Numbered from the stretch's first letter, positions 8,229-15,479 are shown. The stretch: 51,421 nt of DNA from Chitinophagaceae bacterium (GCA_021299955.1 JAJTFQ010000011.1:1-51421), one strand, 5' to 3'. Numbers and translations: made by a program. The notes: generated from the sequence alone by a model not told the origin.

Positions 8229-9182
8229 ATGAGGTTGATTTTTGCATCTTTGTTATTCCTGACCGCCACTATGGGTTGCGGGAAATCAGGTACTGCTACA
8301 GCAGATGAAAAACCGGGTGACCGGCTGCCTGAACAAAAGACCATAAACATTTCGTTCGACGGGTACGACCGGAGTTTCATCATCTATCTGCCGCTCGGGT
8401 ACAACAATGCGGGCAAGATGCCGCTCCTGTTCGTTATCCATGGGGGAAGCGGTACTCCCGAAGGAATGATCCGGATCGCTGACTTCAGGCCGATCGCCAA
8501 TAAGGAGAAGGTGGTACTGGTCTATCCTGCAGGGCATCAAAAAAACTGGAACGATGGTAGGCCCACCACGCCGAACCAGATGGGGATCAACGACGTCAGT
8601 TTCTTCAACCGGATGTGTGACTACATGATCGCCAACCACTCGGTGGACGCCAATAGTATCTATGCCACGGGTATTTCGAATGGAGGATTCATGGCTTCAC
8701 GATTGGGTTGTGAACTGAGCAACAAGATCGCGGCCATCGCTGTGGTGGCCGCAACGATGGAGGCAAATTCCGTGTCTCCCAACTGCAATCCCAACAGGCC
8801 GGTACCTGCAATATACATCCATGGCACTGCGGATCCGCTTGTACCCTTCGCAGGTGGTGTGATGACGGCTGGGGGTACGGCTGGTGGCACCATCCTCTCT
8901 CATTTCCAAGCCATCGACAGATGGGCCGCATTGAACCGTTGCAATAATAGCCCCGCCGTGTATGATCTTCCCGACATCGCAGTCGACGGAACGACTGTCA
9001 AGCAACGTGTGTATTCAGGAGGCACAAATGCAAGCGAGGTGGTGAGTTATGTCGTTATGAACGGAGGTCACACCTGGCCTCAAGGCTTCCAATACCTCAG
9101 CGAATCCATCATCGGGCTTACAACTCAGGACATGAACGCCAACGATGTCATATGGGCATTTTTTAAGAGGTTCAGGCTTTGA
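8229..9182 (+). CDS. Secreted esterase lipoprotein, PHB-depolymerase / CE1-like alpha/beta hydrolase
   Basis: The 317-aa protein has a lipoprotein signal ending in TMGC, with Cys17 as the lipidation site. The alpha/beta-hydrolase core shows LFVIHGGSG (oxyanion region), the nucleophile elbow TGISNGG with Ser150, Asp202 in HGTADPLVPF, and His281 in NGGHTWPQ, which together make a complete triad. It belongs to the LpqC/poly(3-hydroxybutyrate)-depolymerase-like group, which also contains feruloyl and acetyl xylan esterases. It is probably anchored to a membrane facing the periplasm or the outside. It lies downstream of the sugar operon with its own 43-bp gap, so co-transcription is possible but not shown. 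Confidence 0.88.
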   Translation: MRLIFASLLFLTATMGCGKSGTATADEKPGDRLPEQKTINISFDGYDRSFIIYLPLGYNNAGKMPLLFVIHGGSGTPEGMIRIADFRPIANKEKVVLVYPAGHQKNWNDGRPTTPNQMGINDVSFFNRMCDYMIANHSVDANSIYATGISNGGFMASRLGCELSNKIAAIAVVAATMEANSVSPNCNPNRPVPAIYIHGTADPLVPFAGGVMTAGGTAGGTILSHFQAIDRWAALNRCNNSPAVYDLPDIAVDGTTVKQRVYSGGTNASEVVSYVVMNGGHTWPQGFQYLSESIIGLTTQDMNANDVIWAFFKRFRL

Positions 9183-9260
9183 GGCCTGAGATCAGCCGTG
9201 GAAATCCTTACGTGCCGGCATATTTGGAAAAGCCACCACTGTATCGGTATGTTTGACTTG

Positions 9261-9404
9261 TAGTCCCGACAGGAATCCCTGCCTGCCGGCAGGCAGGGAA
9301 CCTGACCTGATTTTTCGCAATGTAGTCCCGACAGGAATCCCTGCCTGCCGGCAGGCAGGCCTGCCTGCCGGCAGGCAGGGAACCTGACCTAATTTTTCGC
9401 AATG
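9261..9404. repeat. Two tandem tRNA-tail units, each carrying a 20-bp palindrome
   Basis: Unit A (9261-9322, 62 bp) and unit B (9323-9404, 82 bp) each begin with TAGTCCCGACAGGAATC, which is exactly the 3' end of the neighbouring tRNA-Arg read on the plus strand. Next comes the perfect palindrome CCTGCCTGCCGGCAGGCAGG, then GAACCTG, which resumes the tRNA T-arm sequence, then a shared spacer ending TTTTTCGCAATG. Unit B is longer by exactly one extra 20-bp palindrome. So the palindrome sits cleanly inside the copied T-loop sequence without a target duplication. The real tRNA follows at 9405 as the third, uninterrupted copy of the same start. Confidence 0.85.
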
Positions 9405-9476
9405 TAGTCCCGACAGGAATCGAACCTGTATCTAAAGTTTAGGAAACTTCTATTCTATCCATTGAACTACGGGACC
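9405..9476 (-). tRNA. tRNA-Arg (anticodon CCU)
   Basis: The minus strand folds into a full cloverleaf of 72 nt. The acceptor stem GGTCCCG pairs with CGGGACT (one G-U), the D-stem is GTTC/GAAT, the anticodon stem is GAAGT/ACTTT, and the T-arm is ACAGG-TTCGATT-CCTGT. The anticodon loop TTCCTAA gives anticodon CCT, reading AGG arginine codons. The discriminator base is A, and CCA is not encoded. Its first bases overlap the last codons of the GIY-YIG gene on the same strand. The copies of its 3' end at 9261 and 9323 could confuse tRNA searches. Confidence 0.93.
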
Positions 9477-9709
9477 ATTGATTTCAGAAATTCTTTTCCA
9501 ACCCCTGATTTCAAATATTTTTCCCTGACTCTTGCCTTACTCCAATCTTCAAAAATCTCCTTTCTGAACAGTTTCCAGGGCTTTAATCCCTTTGTATATC
9601 TGTTTTTACCATTGTTATGATCCTTAAGACGCCGTTCAGCATCCAAGGCCATACCAACGTATATTTCACCACTACACTCGCTCACAATCGCATACACCTC
9701 AACCACCAC
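9467..9709 (-). CDS. Small GIY-YIG domain protein overlapping a tRNA
   Basis: The 80-aa product is one GIY-YIG-like domain: VYAIVSECSGEIYVGMA carries a weak first motif and a clear YVG second motif, followed by the conserved Arg/His segment AERRLKDHN and a C-terminal Glu region (REKYLKSG). The start is a GTG at 9709, just after a stop and an AAAAAGG ribosome-binding-like stretch. The last codons (encoding SMVP) and the stop lie inside the 5' end of tRNA-Arg. Relatives include UPF0213/UvrC-like short nucleases, common in Bacteroidota. Nuclease activity is uncertain because the first motif is degenerate. A homing or repeat-mobilising role is suggested by the flanking tRNA copies. Confidence 0.8.
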   Translation of the reverse strand: MVVEVYAIVSECSGEIYVGMALDAERRLKDHNNGKNRYTKGLKPWKLFRKEIFEDWSKARVREKYLKSGVGKEFLKSMVP

Positions 9710-9721
9710 TCACCTTTTTAT

Positions 9722-9769
9722 TTCCCGACCGGAATCCCTGCCTGCCGGCAGGCATTTAACTACGGGACC
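9722..9769 (-). pseudogene. tRNA-Arg remnant with its centre replaced by the palindrome
   Basis: On the minus strand this reads GGTCCCGTAGTTAAAT, matching the first 16 nt of the nearby tRNA-Arg with one change. It then has 18 nt of the CCTGCCTGCC...GGCAGG palindrome, then GATTCCGGTCGGGA, matching the tRNA 3' part with one change. The D-loop, anticodon arm and most of the T-arm are gone, so it cannot make a functional tRNA. It ends just upstream of the GIY-YIG start codon. Confidence 0.8.
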
Positions 9770-9959
9770 CAAACCACCAAATGTAAGATCTGACAACAAC
9801 GATGACCGGGAATCTTACAAATGTTTAGCGCGCTGCAAAGATAGCACATTCAGGAAAAATTGATGACTTTTATGCAGCAATGGGCTTTCATCTTATGCAC
9901 AATATGATTAAATTTAGGCCCGGACGCAAGGTCCGGGTCATCATAAAAGAGACCGTATT
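9770..9959. other. Intergenic region with a short GC hairpin
   Basis: No gene is seen. A hairpin CCCGGAC/GTCCGGG lies at 9919-9937, about 20 nt before the acyltransferase start. It has no T-run on the plus strand, so it is more likely a leader structure or a repeat than a terminator. Confidence 0.4.
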
Positions 9960-11006
9960 TTGAAGCATACAAACGTAGATCGGGAAAGAGAAAACTGGGC
10001 GGACACACTGAGGACCATTGCCTGCATAGGGGTCATCATGATTCATACGGTGGCACCCATCGTCACCGATTTCAATGGGACGGACAGGGTAATTTGGACC
10101 ATATCTAATTTGATTACCAGTACTTTACGATTCTGTGTGCCGATTTTTCTGATGTTGGCAGGCGCCTTTCTCCTGCCCCGGCAAATGACATTTGCAGACT
10201 TCCTGAAGCGCAGATTCAGTAAGATCATCTACCCCTTTTTATTCTGGAGCGCCGTATACATCGCCTATGAAATGATCAGAAAATGGTCGCCGGAGGAGAT
10301 GATGAACATTCCAAAAGTGGGCCGACATATCGTATCGGAACTTTTTCATGGTGCTGCATACCACTTCTGGTACATATATCTGATCATCGGTCTCTACCTT
10401 TTTGTGCCGGTTATTGGTGTCTGGGCCCGCCAGGCGACCCAAAAGGAAATGTTCTTCTACCTGACCATCTGGTTTCTGCTCTCCTTTGGCAATTTCCCGC
10501 CCTTCGACAGGATCAACAATGAGATCGACCTCCGTTACTTTTCAGGATACATGGGTTTCATGGTACTCGGCTATGCCCTGAGCCGGATGCCGAATCTGGG
10601 CGGCCGATGGCCGGTCTGGCTGTTCATGGCCCTGATCGGCTCCATGGTAACGACAATATCCTCCCATCTGCTCACCCTCTCCCTGGACTCGTTTAAGGAT
10701 ACCTACTACAATTATCTGACACCCAATGTCATCATGGGCTCAGCCGGTCTTTTCCTGCTCTTCAGGAACATTCGCCTAAAAGGATCGCTTTGGAACAGGT
10801 TCGCAGCCATCATCAGCCGCCACAGTTACGGCATCTACCTTTCGCACATCTTTTTTCTCAGCATGCTGGAAAAATTCGGGATCAACAGTCGATTCATTCA
10901 TCCCGCAGCAGGCATCCCCATAACGCTGATCCTGGTCACATTACTGTCGGTCGTAACCGTCCGGGCGATCGCCCGCCTTCCTTTCGGTTCCCGCATCTCA
11001 GGTTGA
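9960..11006 (+). CDS. Integral-membrane acyltransferase (acyltransferase-3 / OafA-WecH type)
   Basis: The 348-aa protein begins NWADTLRTIACIGVIMIHTVAP, the characteristic start of acyltransferase-3 proteins with the conserved catalytic-region His in the first membrane helix. About ten hydrophobic segments follow, for example FWYIYLIIGLYLFVPVIGVW and PITLILVTLLSVVTV near the end. The start is a TTG at 9960; the upstream frame reaches a TAG without any ATG, and the next in-frame ATG would cut into the first helix. Such enzymes transfer acyl groups, often acetyl or succinyl, to cell-surface polysaccharides or lipids. The methyltransferase just downstream may act in the same surface-modification role, but this is inference. 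Confidence 0.87.
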   Translation: MKHTNVDRERENWADTLRTIACIGVIMIHTVAPIVTDFNGTDRVIWTISNLITSTLRFCVPIFLMLAGAFLLPRQMTFADFLKRRFSKIIYPFLFWSAVYIAYEMIRKWSPEEMMNIPKVGRHIVSELFHGAAYHFWYIYLIIGLYLFVPVIGVWARQATQKEMFFYLTIWFLLSFGNFPPFDRINNEIDLRYFSGYMGFMVLGYALSRMPNLGGRWPVWLFMALIGSMVTTISSHLLTLSLDSFKDTYYNYLTPNVIMGSAGLFLLFRNIRLKGSLWNRFAAIISRHSYGIYLSHIFFLSMLEKFGINSRFIHPAAGIPITLILVTLLSVVTVRAIARLPFGSRISG

Positions 11007-11059
11007 TATGATGCACCGCAGTTGGCGCCTCTCTGTCAGGCTTACCGTAGATTTATGGC

Positions 11060-11866
11060 ATGAGAAGGATCGTCAAATCCCTGTTCAGACGATGCGGGAT
11101 GCTGCCACTGTTCGATGTGCTGCACTTTTGCGGAGACTTCCTGATGCACACGCCGCAGAACGCCTTCTTTCGCTTAAGATACCCCGGCCGGTCCATACCC
11201 CCGCTCAGATGGGTGCATGAAACCTACCGCTGTGATCTGGGGCGATACTGGGAGGATGGGCGGATGACGGCGGATGAAGTGATCGGACGTATCCGGCCAT
11301 TTTTGAGCCAACATCCGGAAGGCTGGAATGTGCTCGACTGGGGATGCGGAACGGGTCGGATCACCCGTCACCTCCCGGATATGCCGGAGGTCGGTTCCGT
11401 TACAGGGGCGGATGTGCATGCCGGCATGATCGGGTGGAACCAATGGCATCTCTCGGGGATCCGGTTCATCCAACTGCCCGACACGCCACCGGTGCCGTTG
11501 CCTTCCGGCCAGTTTCACGTGGTCATCGGCATTTCCGTGCTGACACATATCCCGGCCGACAGGCAGCGGGTATGGCTGGATGAAATGCACAGGCTCCTGC
11601 ACCCGGCGGGGGTGTTTCTCTTTACCACCCACGGATCGGCTTTCGATCGGCTGATGAACCGGACCGAGCGGGATCAACTCCACGAGACAGGCTGTATCAC
11701 TCAATCCTACCCTGAGTCCGGCCACCGCATGATGACCACCTTGCACGACGCCCGGATCCTGTCGTCATGGCTTTCGGAATCCTTCGAGATCCTTTGTATG
11801 ATCGAAGGGAAATCGGATACCGGAGCAGCAGGCGGTCAGGACCTCTGGATCCTGCGCCGTCGGTAA
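11060..11866 (+). CDS. Class I SAM-dependent methyltransferase
   Basis: The 268-aa protein has the AdoMet-binding motif I WNVLDWGCGTGRITRHL at about residues 92-108, an acidic motif II (TGADVHAGMI), and the post-motif segments FHVVIGISVLTHI and MHRLLHPAGVFLFTTH. These are typical of the Methyltransf_11/25 group. The N-terminal 85 residues are not recognised and may bind substrate. It begins 53 nt downstream of the acyltransferase in the same direction. The substrate cannot be read from the sequence; a small molecule or glycan is possible. Confidence 0.87.
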   Translation: MRRIVKSLFRRCGMLPLFDVLHFCGDFLMHTPQNAFFRLRYPGRSIPPLRWVHETYRCDLGRYWEDGRMTADEVIGRIRPFLSQHPEGWNVLDWGCGTGRITRHLPDMPEVGSVTGADVHAGMIGWNQWHLSGIRFIQLPDTPPVPLPSGQFHVVIGISVLTHIPADRQRVWLDEMHRLLHPAGVFLFTTHGSAFDRLMNRTERDQLHETGCITQSYPESGHRMMTTLHDARILSSWLSESFEILCMIEGKSDTGAAGGQDLWILRRR

Positions 11867-11932
11867 AAAGATTGAACCCGCTTCAGATGATCCTCTTTCA
11901 GGGCACGTCTATATTGCGTAATTTCGCAACCT

Positions 11933-12583
11933 ATGAAGCTGTTCAACCTGTTCATTAAATACCGTCTCTGGATCGGCATCGCATCGCTTGCGGGTGCCAT
12001 CCTGGTCAATGTCACCAGCGGTTTTTGGCCCTCCTTTGTCCTTTACCTGCTCGCGGTCATTCTTATTGTCACGCATTTCTTCATCGGTCCGCTGCGTCTG
12101 ATCCAGGAATACCTTGAATCAGGCGACATCGAAGGCGCGGAAAAAATGCTGTCCACGATCTGGTTTCCGGACCTGCTCTATAAACCCATCCGATCGGTCT
12201 TTTACACGCTGAAAGGGAATATGGCCATGATGAAGCAGGATTTCGACTCCGCTGAAGTGCACATGAAGAAGAGCCTCTCACTCGGCTCTGCCATGAAGGA
12301 GACGGAAGGTGCCAATAAACTGCAGCTGGGCATGATGGCCATGCAAAAGGGAGACATGAAACAGGGGGAATCCTATATAAGGCAGGCCCTCAAGGCAGGG
12401 ATCCCGGATAAGGAGAGTGCTGCGCTGGCTTACCTGCAAATGTGCCAGATCATGATCCAGAAACGCGAATTCAGGGCTGCGAAAGATTTCTTCCGGAAAG
12501 CCAAGGCGCAGAAACCAACGGCACAACAGGTCGTGGACCAGATCAAACAGATCGAAAAATACATCGCCCGCATGCCGGGATAA
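11933..12583 (+). CDS. Membrane-anchored tetratricopeptide repeat protein
   Basis: The 216-aa protein starts with two hydrophobic segments (WIGIASLAGAILVNV and FVLYLLAVILIVTHFFIG, residues about 13-52), placing the rest at the membrane. The remainder consists of degenerate TPR helices, for example LKGNMAMMKQDFDSAEVHMKKSL, LGMMAMQKGDMKQGESYIRQAL and AYLQMCQIMIQKREFRAAKDFF. TPR proteins mediate protein contacts; no partner is evident. A TAATTTCG sequence six bases before the ATG resembles a -7 box and would give an almost leaderless mRNA. The gene ends at a strong hairpin region. Confidence 0.85.
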   Translation: MKLFNLFIKYRLWIGIASLAGAILVNVTSGFWPSFVLYLLAVILIVTHFFIGPLRLIQEYLESGDIEGAEKMLSTIWFPDLLYKPIRSVFYTLKGNMAMMKQDFDSAEVHMKKSLSLGSAMKETEGANKLQLGMMAMQKGDMKQGESYIRQALKAGIPDKESAALAYLQMCQIMIQKREFRAAKDFFRKAKAQKPTAQQVVDQIKQIEKYIARMPG

Positions 12584-12588
12584 ACGTT

Positions 12589-12687
12589 CGCGTTCGAAGA
12601 ATTTTTAATTCGAACGCGGAGAAATGAGAAAAGGAGGAACACAGAGAAAGATCAGCTCTGCGTTCCTCCTTTTCTCATTTCTCTGCG
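12589..12687. terminator. Two adjacent inverted repeats between convergent genes
   Basis: The first is CGCGTTCGAA (12589-12598) pairing perfectly with TTCGAACGCG (12609-12618). The second has arms of 32 nt (12615-12646 and 12656-12687) with only two mismatches around a 9-nt loop. They share bases, so only one can form fully at a time. They lie between the plus-strand TPR gene and the minus-strand SRPBCC gene, whose last codons fall inside the right arm. A bidirectional terminator is the likely role, although the arms are unusually long. Confidence 0.7.
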
Positions 12688-13157
12688 CTGACATTCCAAA
12701 CCCCGAACAGCTCCTCCACCTTCGCAAAGCGGAACTTAAAGATGTCTTCCAGCTGGCCGCGTATGAACAGCGCTACGGCGAAGTCGCCCAACGGCCCCAG
12801 CGGAGCCTTGTAATGTATGAGGTCTGTCATCTCCACACCACCTTCGATCTCCCGGAAATGGTGCTGGTGGTGCCATAATGCGTAGGGCCCGAACCGTTGT
12901 TCGTCAACGAAGAATCGCTTCGGCTGCACATGCGTGATCTCGGTCATCCAGAACATCGGGATGCCCAGCAGCGGCTTTACATTGTAGGTGATGACCTGCC
13001 CTGCGTACATCTCATCTCCAAACAGCGGATTGGTGAATTTCAGATTAAGGTATTCCGGCGTCATGACCGACAGGTTCTTCGGGTGTGAGAAGAAATCCCA
13101 GGCTTCATCCAGACTTACCGGCAAATTCTGCACTTTCTTCAGCATATGTACGCCCAT
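12675..13157 (-). CDS. SRPBCC-fold protein (polyketide cyclase / START-like)
   Basis: The 160-aa product matches the ligand-binding SRPBCC family: VSLDEAWDFFSHPKNLSVMTPEYLNLKF at the N-terminus, then ITYNVKPLLGIPMFWMTEITHV and RFGPYALWHHQHHFREI, and a GPLGDFAVALFIRGQLEDIFKFR C-terminal helix. The fold makes a hydrophobic pocket, but no catalytic role is evident. The ATG at 13157 is preceded by an A+T-rich stretch. It is convergent with the TPR gene, and its 3' end is part of the long inverted repeat. Function unknown beyond the fold. Confidence 0.85.
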   Translation of the reverse strand: MGVHMLKKVQNLPVSLDEAWDFFSHPKNLSVMTPEYLNLKFTNPLFGDEMYAGQVITYNVKPLLGIPMFWMTEITHVQPKRFFVDEQRFGPYALWHHQHHFREIEGGVEMTDLIHYKAPLGPLGDFAVALFIRGQLEDIFKFRFAKVEELFGVWNVSAEK

Positions 13158-13228
13158 ATTCTCCTTTTTTCGATCATTAAACCCCGGAAGGGCCTCATTT
13201 GTTGGCTATCTTCGCACCCCGACATCAC

Positions 13229-14656
13229 ATGACTTCCAAACACTTGCACTCCCGTTCATCAGGAATCGCTCATGCGGCGGTGGTTCTGGGCATGTTGCTG
13301 CTGGTTGTTTCCTGTGGCCAGCCCATGCCCCCGTCGGGTGGTCCGCGAGACTCCCTGCCGCCGGTGCTTCAGCGAACCACGCCGGTTGATTCTACGCGCA
13401 ATTTCACGGGCAACCGTATCACCCTGTCCTTCGATGAATATGTTCAGGTTGATAACCCTTTCGAAAAGGTCAGTTTCTCGCCGATCCCCAAGACCAAGCC
13501 GCTGATCGAGGCCCGGCTGCGGAACGTCAGCATCCGCATCAAGGATACCCTTGAGCCGAATACTACCTACAGCATCGACTTTGGTGATGCCATTCGCGAC
13601 ATCAATGAGAACAATCCTCTAAAGGGGTATGCTTATGTGTTTTCGACCGGGGCCGTGATCGATACGGCATCTATGAGCGGGCGGGTGATCTATGCGGAAA
13701 CCGGGAAAACGGACAGCCTGATGCAGGTCATCCTGCACCGCGATATGGACGACTCGGCCGTATCCAAGACCAAACCCCGCTACATGACACGGACAGACGC
13801 CAGGGGTATCTTCAATTTCCGGTTCCTGGCCCCCGGCACCTACCGCATCTTCGCCATCAAAGACGCCGATGGCGGATTAAAATATGATCAGGCCTCAGAG
13901 TACTTCGGATTTGCAGACAGCGTCGTCTTCACCGGGGATACCAGGCCCATCACCCTCTATGCCTTCCAGACCGAATCGGATGATGCCCGTAAGCCGGCAG
14001 GCAGCAGCCAGCCTGCGCCGCGCAACAAAGACGACAAACGACTCAAGTTTTCGCTGAACCTGGAGGGGGAACGGCTCGACATCCTGGGAGAACTTGTCAT
14101 GACCTTCGAAAGCAAACTGGCCACCTGGGACAGCACCAGGTTCCAGCTGACAGACGAGAAATTCAATCCCCTGCCCAGACCTTCACTGATGCCCGACAGC
14201 ACGGTACGCAAACTAACCGTCAGGCATACCTGGTCGGCCGGCACAAAATACAGGATCATCCTGCAGAAGGATTTTGCACGCGACAGTGCCGGCAATAGTA
14301 TCATGCGGGCAGATACATTGAAATTGGAGTCAAAGAAAGAAAGTGATTACGGCGCCCTGAATATCCGCGTAAAGGGACTGGACACTGCGCTTCGGCCCGT
14401 GCTGCTGATATATCGCGAGGATGTGCTGGAAAAGGCCCAGCCCCTGCGCCTTTCGCGATATACTTTCAAATTGTTCAGACCGGGGGACTATTCCATCCGC
14501 ATCCTGTATGACACAAACGGTAACGGACGATGGGACACCGGTGACTACTGGAAGAAACGGCAGCCGGAACGGGTAAACAGCCGCAAGCAGAAACTGTCCA
14601 TCCGGCCGAACTGGGACAATGAATTCGAGATCGACCTCGGCGACACGGGCAACTAG
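13229..14656 (+). CDS. Ig-like domain lipoprotein
   Basis: I chose the ATG at 13229 (475 aa). The track start at 13199 is a TTG lying upstream of or within a TATCTTCG -7-like box. The signal peptide ends in LLVVSC, a lipobox, followed by GQPMPPSGGPRDSLPPV, typical of a Bacteroidota lipoprotein group. Residues about 45-140 form a SbsA-type bacterial Ig-like domain (RNFTGNRITLSFDEYVQV, TTYSIDFGDAIRDINENN). A carboxypeptidase-regulatory-like beta domain follows (GIFNFRFLAPGTYRIFAIKD). The end has DTNGNGRWDTGDYW, which resembles a calcium-binding loop. It is probably surface- or periplasm-facing; its function is unknown. Confidence 0.85.
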   Translation: MTSKHLHSRSSGIAHAAVVLGMLLLVVSCGQPMPPSGGPRDSLPPVLQRTTPVDSTRNFTGNRITLSFDEYVQVDNPFEKVSFSPIPKTKPLIEARLRNVSIRIKDTLEPNTTYSIDFGDAIRDINENNPLKGYAYVFSTGAVIDTASMSGRVIYAETGKTDSLMQVILHRDMDDSAVSKTKPRYMTRTDARGIFNFRFLAPGTYRIFAIKDADGGLKYDQASEYFGFADSVVFTGDTRPITLYAFQTESDDARKPAGSSQPAPRNKDDKRLKFSLNLEGERLDILGELVMTFESKLATWDSTRFQLTDEKFNPLPRPSLMPDSTVRKLTVRHTWSAGTKYRIILQKDFARDSAGNSIMRADTLKLESKKESDYGALNIRVKGLDTALRPVLLIYREDVLEKAQPLRLSRYTFKLFRPGDYSIRILYDTNGNGRWDTGDYWKKRQPERVNSRKQKLSIRPNWDNEFEIDLGDTGN

Positions 14657-14658
14657 CG

Positions 14659-14671
14659 TAATTTTGCCGCA
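14659..14671 (+). promoter_or_regulatory. Leaderless promoter of recR
   Basis: TAATTTTG (14659-14666) is an exact TAnnTTTG Bacteroidota -7 box ending four bases before the recR ATG. Transcription should start at or next to the ATG, giving a leaderless mRNA. The box lies just after the TAG of the upstream lipoprotein gene. No good -33 TTTG is visible. Confidence 0.55.
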
Positions 14672-15288
14672 TGCAATGCTCTTCTGAATTGTTGGAATCT
14701 GCTGTCAACGCCTTCAGCCGACTGCCCGGCATTGGCCGGAAGACGGCCCTTCGGCTGGTCTTGCACCTGCTCAAACAGGAAACGGAAGAGGTGAAGGCCT
14801 TCGGTGAAACGATCGCGCGCGTCCGGTCAGAGATCAGATTCTGCCGCATCTGCCACAATGTATCGGATGCCGAAACATGCAGCATCTGCAACAATCCTGC
14901 CCGCAGCAAATCACTCATCTGTGTGGTCGAAAGCATCCGGGATGTCATCGCCATAGAAAGTACCCAGCAATTTTCCGGCGCCTATCATGTCCTGGGTGGC
15001 GTCATTTCCCCGCTCGACGGCATCGGACCAGACCAGCTTCAGATCGACGGACTGGTATCCCGCGTGCAGGAGGGAGCTACGGAGGAACTCGTGTTCGCCC
15101 TGAGTCCGACCATCCAGGGTGATACCACCATTTACTATATCCAAAAAAAGATCGAGGGCCTGCCCGTGAGGGTCACAACGATCGCCAGGGGCATCGCCTT
15201 TGGCGGAGAGTTGGAATACGCTGATGAAATGACGCTCGCCCGGAGTTTACAAAACCGGTTGCCGGTAGAGCGTTATGTAATGCGCTGA
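14671..15288 (+). CDS. recR: Recombination mediator protein RecR
   Basis: The 205-aa product is a full-length RecR. The helix-hairpin-helix is at LPGIGRKTALRLVLHLL; the four-cysteine zinc finger is CRICHNVSDAETCSIC; and the Toprim domain includes ICVVESIRDVIAIE and YHVLGGVISPLDGIGPDQL. The C-terminal Walker-B-like region GGELEYADEMTLARSLQNR completes the protein. RecR works with RecO (and RecF) to load RecA onto SSB-coated single-stranded DNA at gaps. It has its own -7 box four bases before the ATG and lies directly after the Ig-like lipoprotein gene. Confidence 0.97.
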   Translation: MQCSSELLESAVNAFSRLPGIGRKTALRLVLHLLKQETEEVKAFGETIARVRSEIRFCRICHNVSDAETCSICNNPARSKSLICVVESIRDVIAIESTQQFSGAYHVLGGVISPLDGIGPDQLQIDGLVSRVQEGATEELVFALSPTIQGDTTIYYIQKKIEGLPVRVTTIARGIAFGGELEYADEMTLARSLQNRLPVERYVMR

Positions 15289-15293
15289 TACTA

Positions 15294-15324
15294 TTGCGAA
15301 TCGCCAAATTTTGTGGTAATTTTG
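15294..15324 (+). promoter_or_regulatory. Promoter of the metH leader
   Basis: A -33 TTG at 15294-15296 and an exact -7 box TAATTTTG at 15317-15324 are 20 nt apart, the Bacteroidota spacing. An ATGATG begins 4 nt further on, so the transcript probably starts at or just before a small ORF rather than at metH. Confidence 0.7.
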
Positions 15325-15327
15325 CAG

Positions 15328-15393
15328 ATGATGCGCAGGCGGATTTGTTTATTGTTCGGCCTGCGCCATGCCCCACGGGATGAATCGAACTAA
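15328..15393 (+). CDS. Possible 21-aa leader peptide upstream of metH
   Basis: A short ORF begins ATGATGCGCAGG directly at the predicted transcription start and ends with TAA at 15391. The peptide starts [12 protein letters not shown] and ends RDESN, so it is rich in arginine near the start. The hairpin GCGCAGGC (15333-15340) / GCCTGCGC (15359-15366) lies within it. Too short for the ORF track. Translation is not proven; its position at the 5' end of a 150-nt metH leader makes a regulatory uORF plausible. No matching published leader peptide is claimed. Confidence 0.4.
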   Translation: MMRRRICLLFGLRHAPRDESN

Positions 15394-15479
15394 TAAACAG
15401 CGTCACACCCTTCGGTGTATCCTCTGTTTGGCGTAACATCTCCGTCCGGCGACCCATCACACCAGACCAAACAGACACA
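15394..15479 (+). promoter_or_regulatory. Structured leader segment before metH
   Basis: A nested hairpin is visible: AAACAG pairs with CTGTTT around an inner ACACC/GGTGT stem with a short C/T-rich loop. There is no T-run, so a simple terminator is unlikely. I looked for a cobalamin GCCACTG box and for SAM-I and SAH riboswitch core motifs by eye and did not find them. Its class is unknown. Confidence 0.4.

Larger units (their letters stand above)
9405..9769 (-). mobile_element. Candidate tRNA-flanked GIY-YIG cassette
   Basis: Read on the minus strand, the order is: broken tRNA-Arg copy (9769-9722), small GIY-YIG gene (9709-9467), intact tRNA-Arg (9476-9405). The two tRNA sequences are in the same orientation, so the gene looks like cargo between direct repeats derived from its target. 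The distance between the two tRNA 5' ends is about 293 bp. GIY-YIG domains occur in homing endonucleases, so insertion at the tRNA gene with restoration of one functional copy is a reasonable model. Mobility itself is inference; no second genomic copy can be seen in this window. Confidence 0.45.

Noticed and set aside
9261-9404. CRISPR-like array
   Set aside because: The 20-bp repeats are perfect palindromes, spacing is 62 and 82 bp with identical rather than unique spacers, and no cas gene is present.
9917-9939. Terminator upstream of the acyltransferase
   Set aside because: The hairpin lacks a T-run on either strand, so it was kept only as an unassigned hairpin.
15328-15479. Cobalamin or SAM riboswitch upstream of metH
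   Set aside because: The expected position is right, but no B12 box or known SAM/SAH core motif was seen by eye; a covariance-model search would be decisive.
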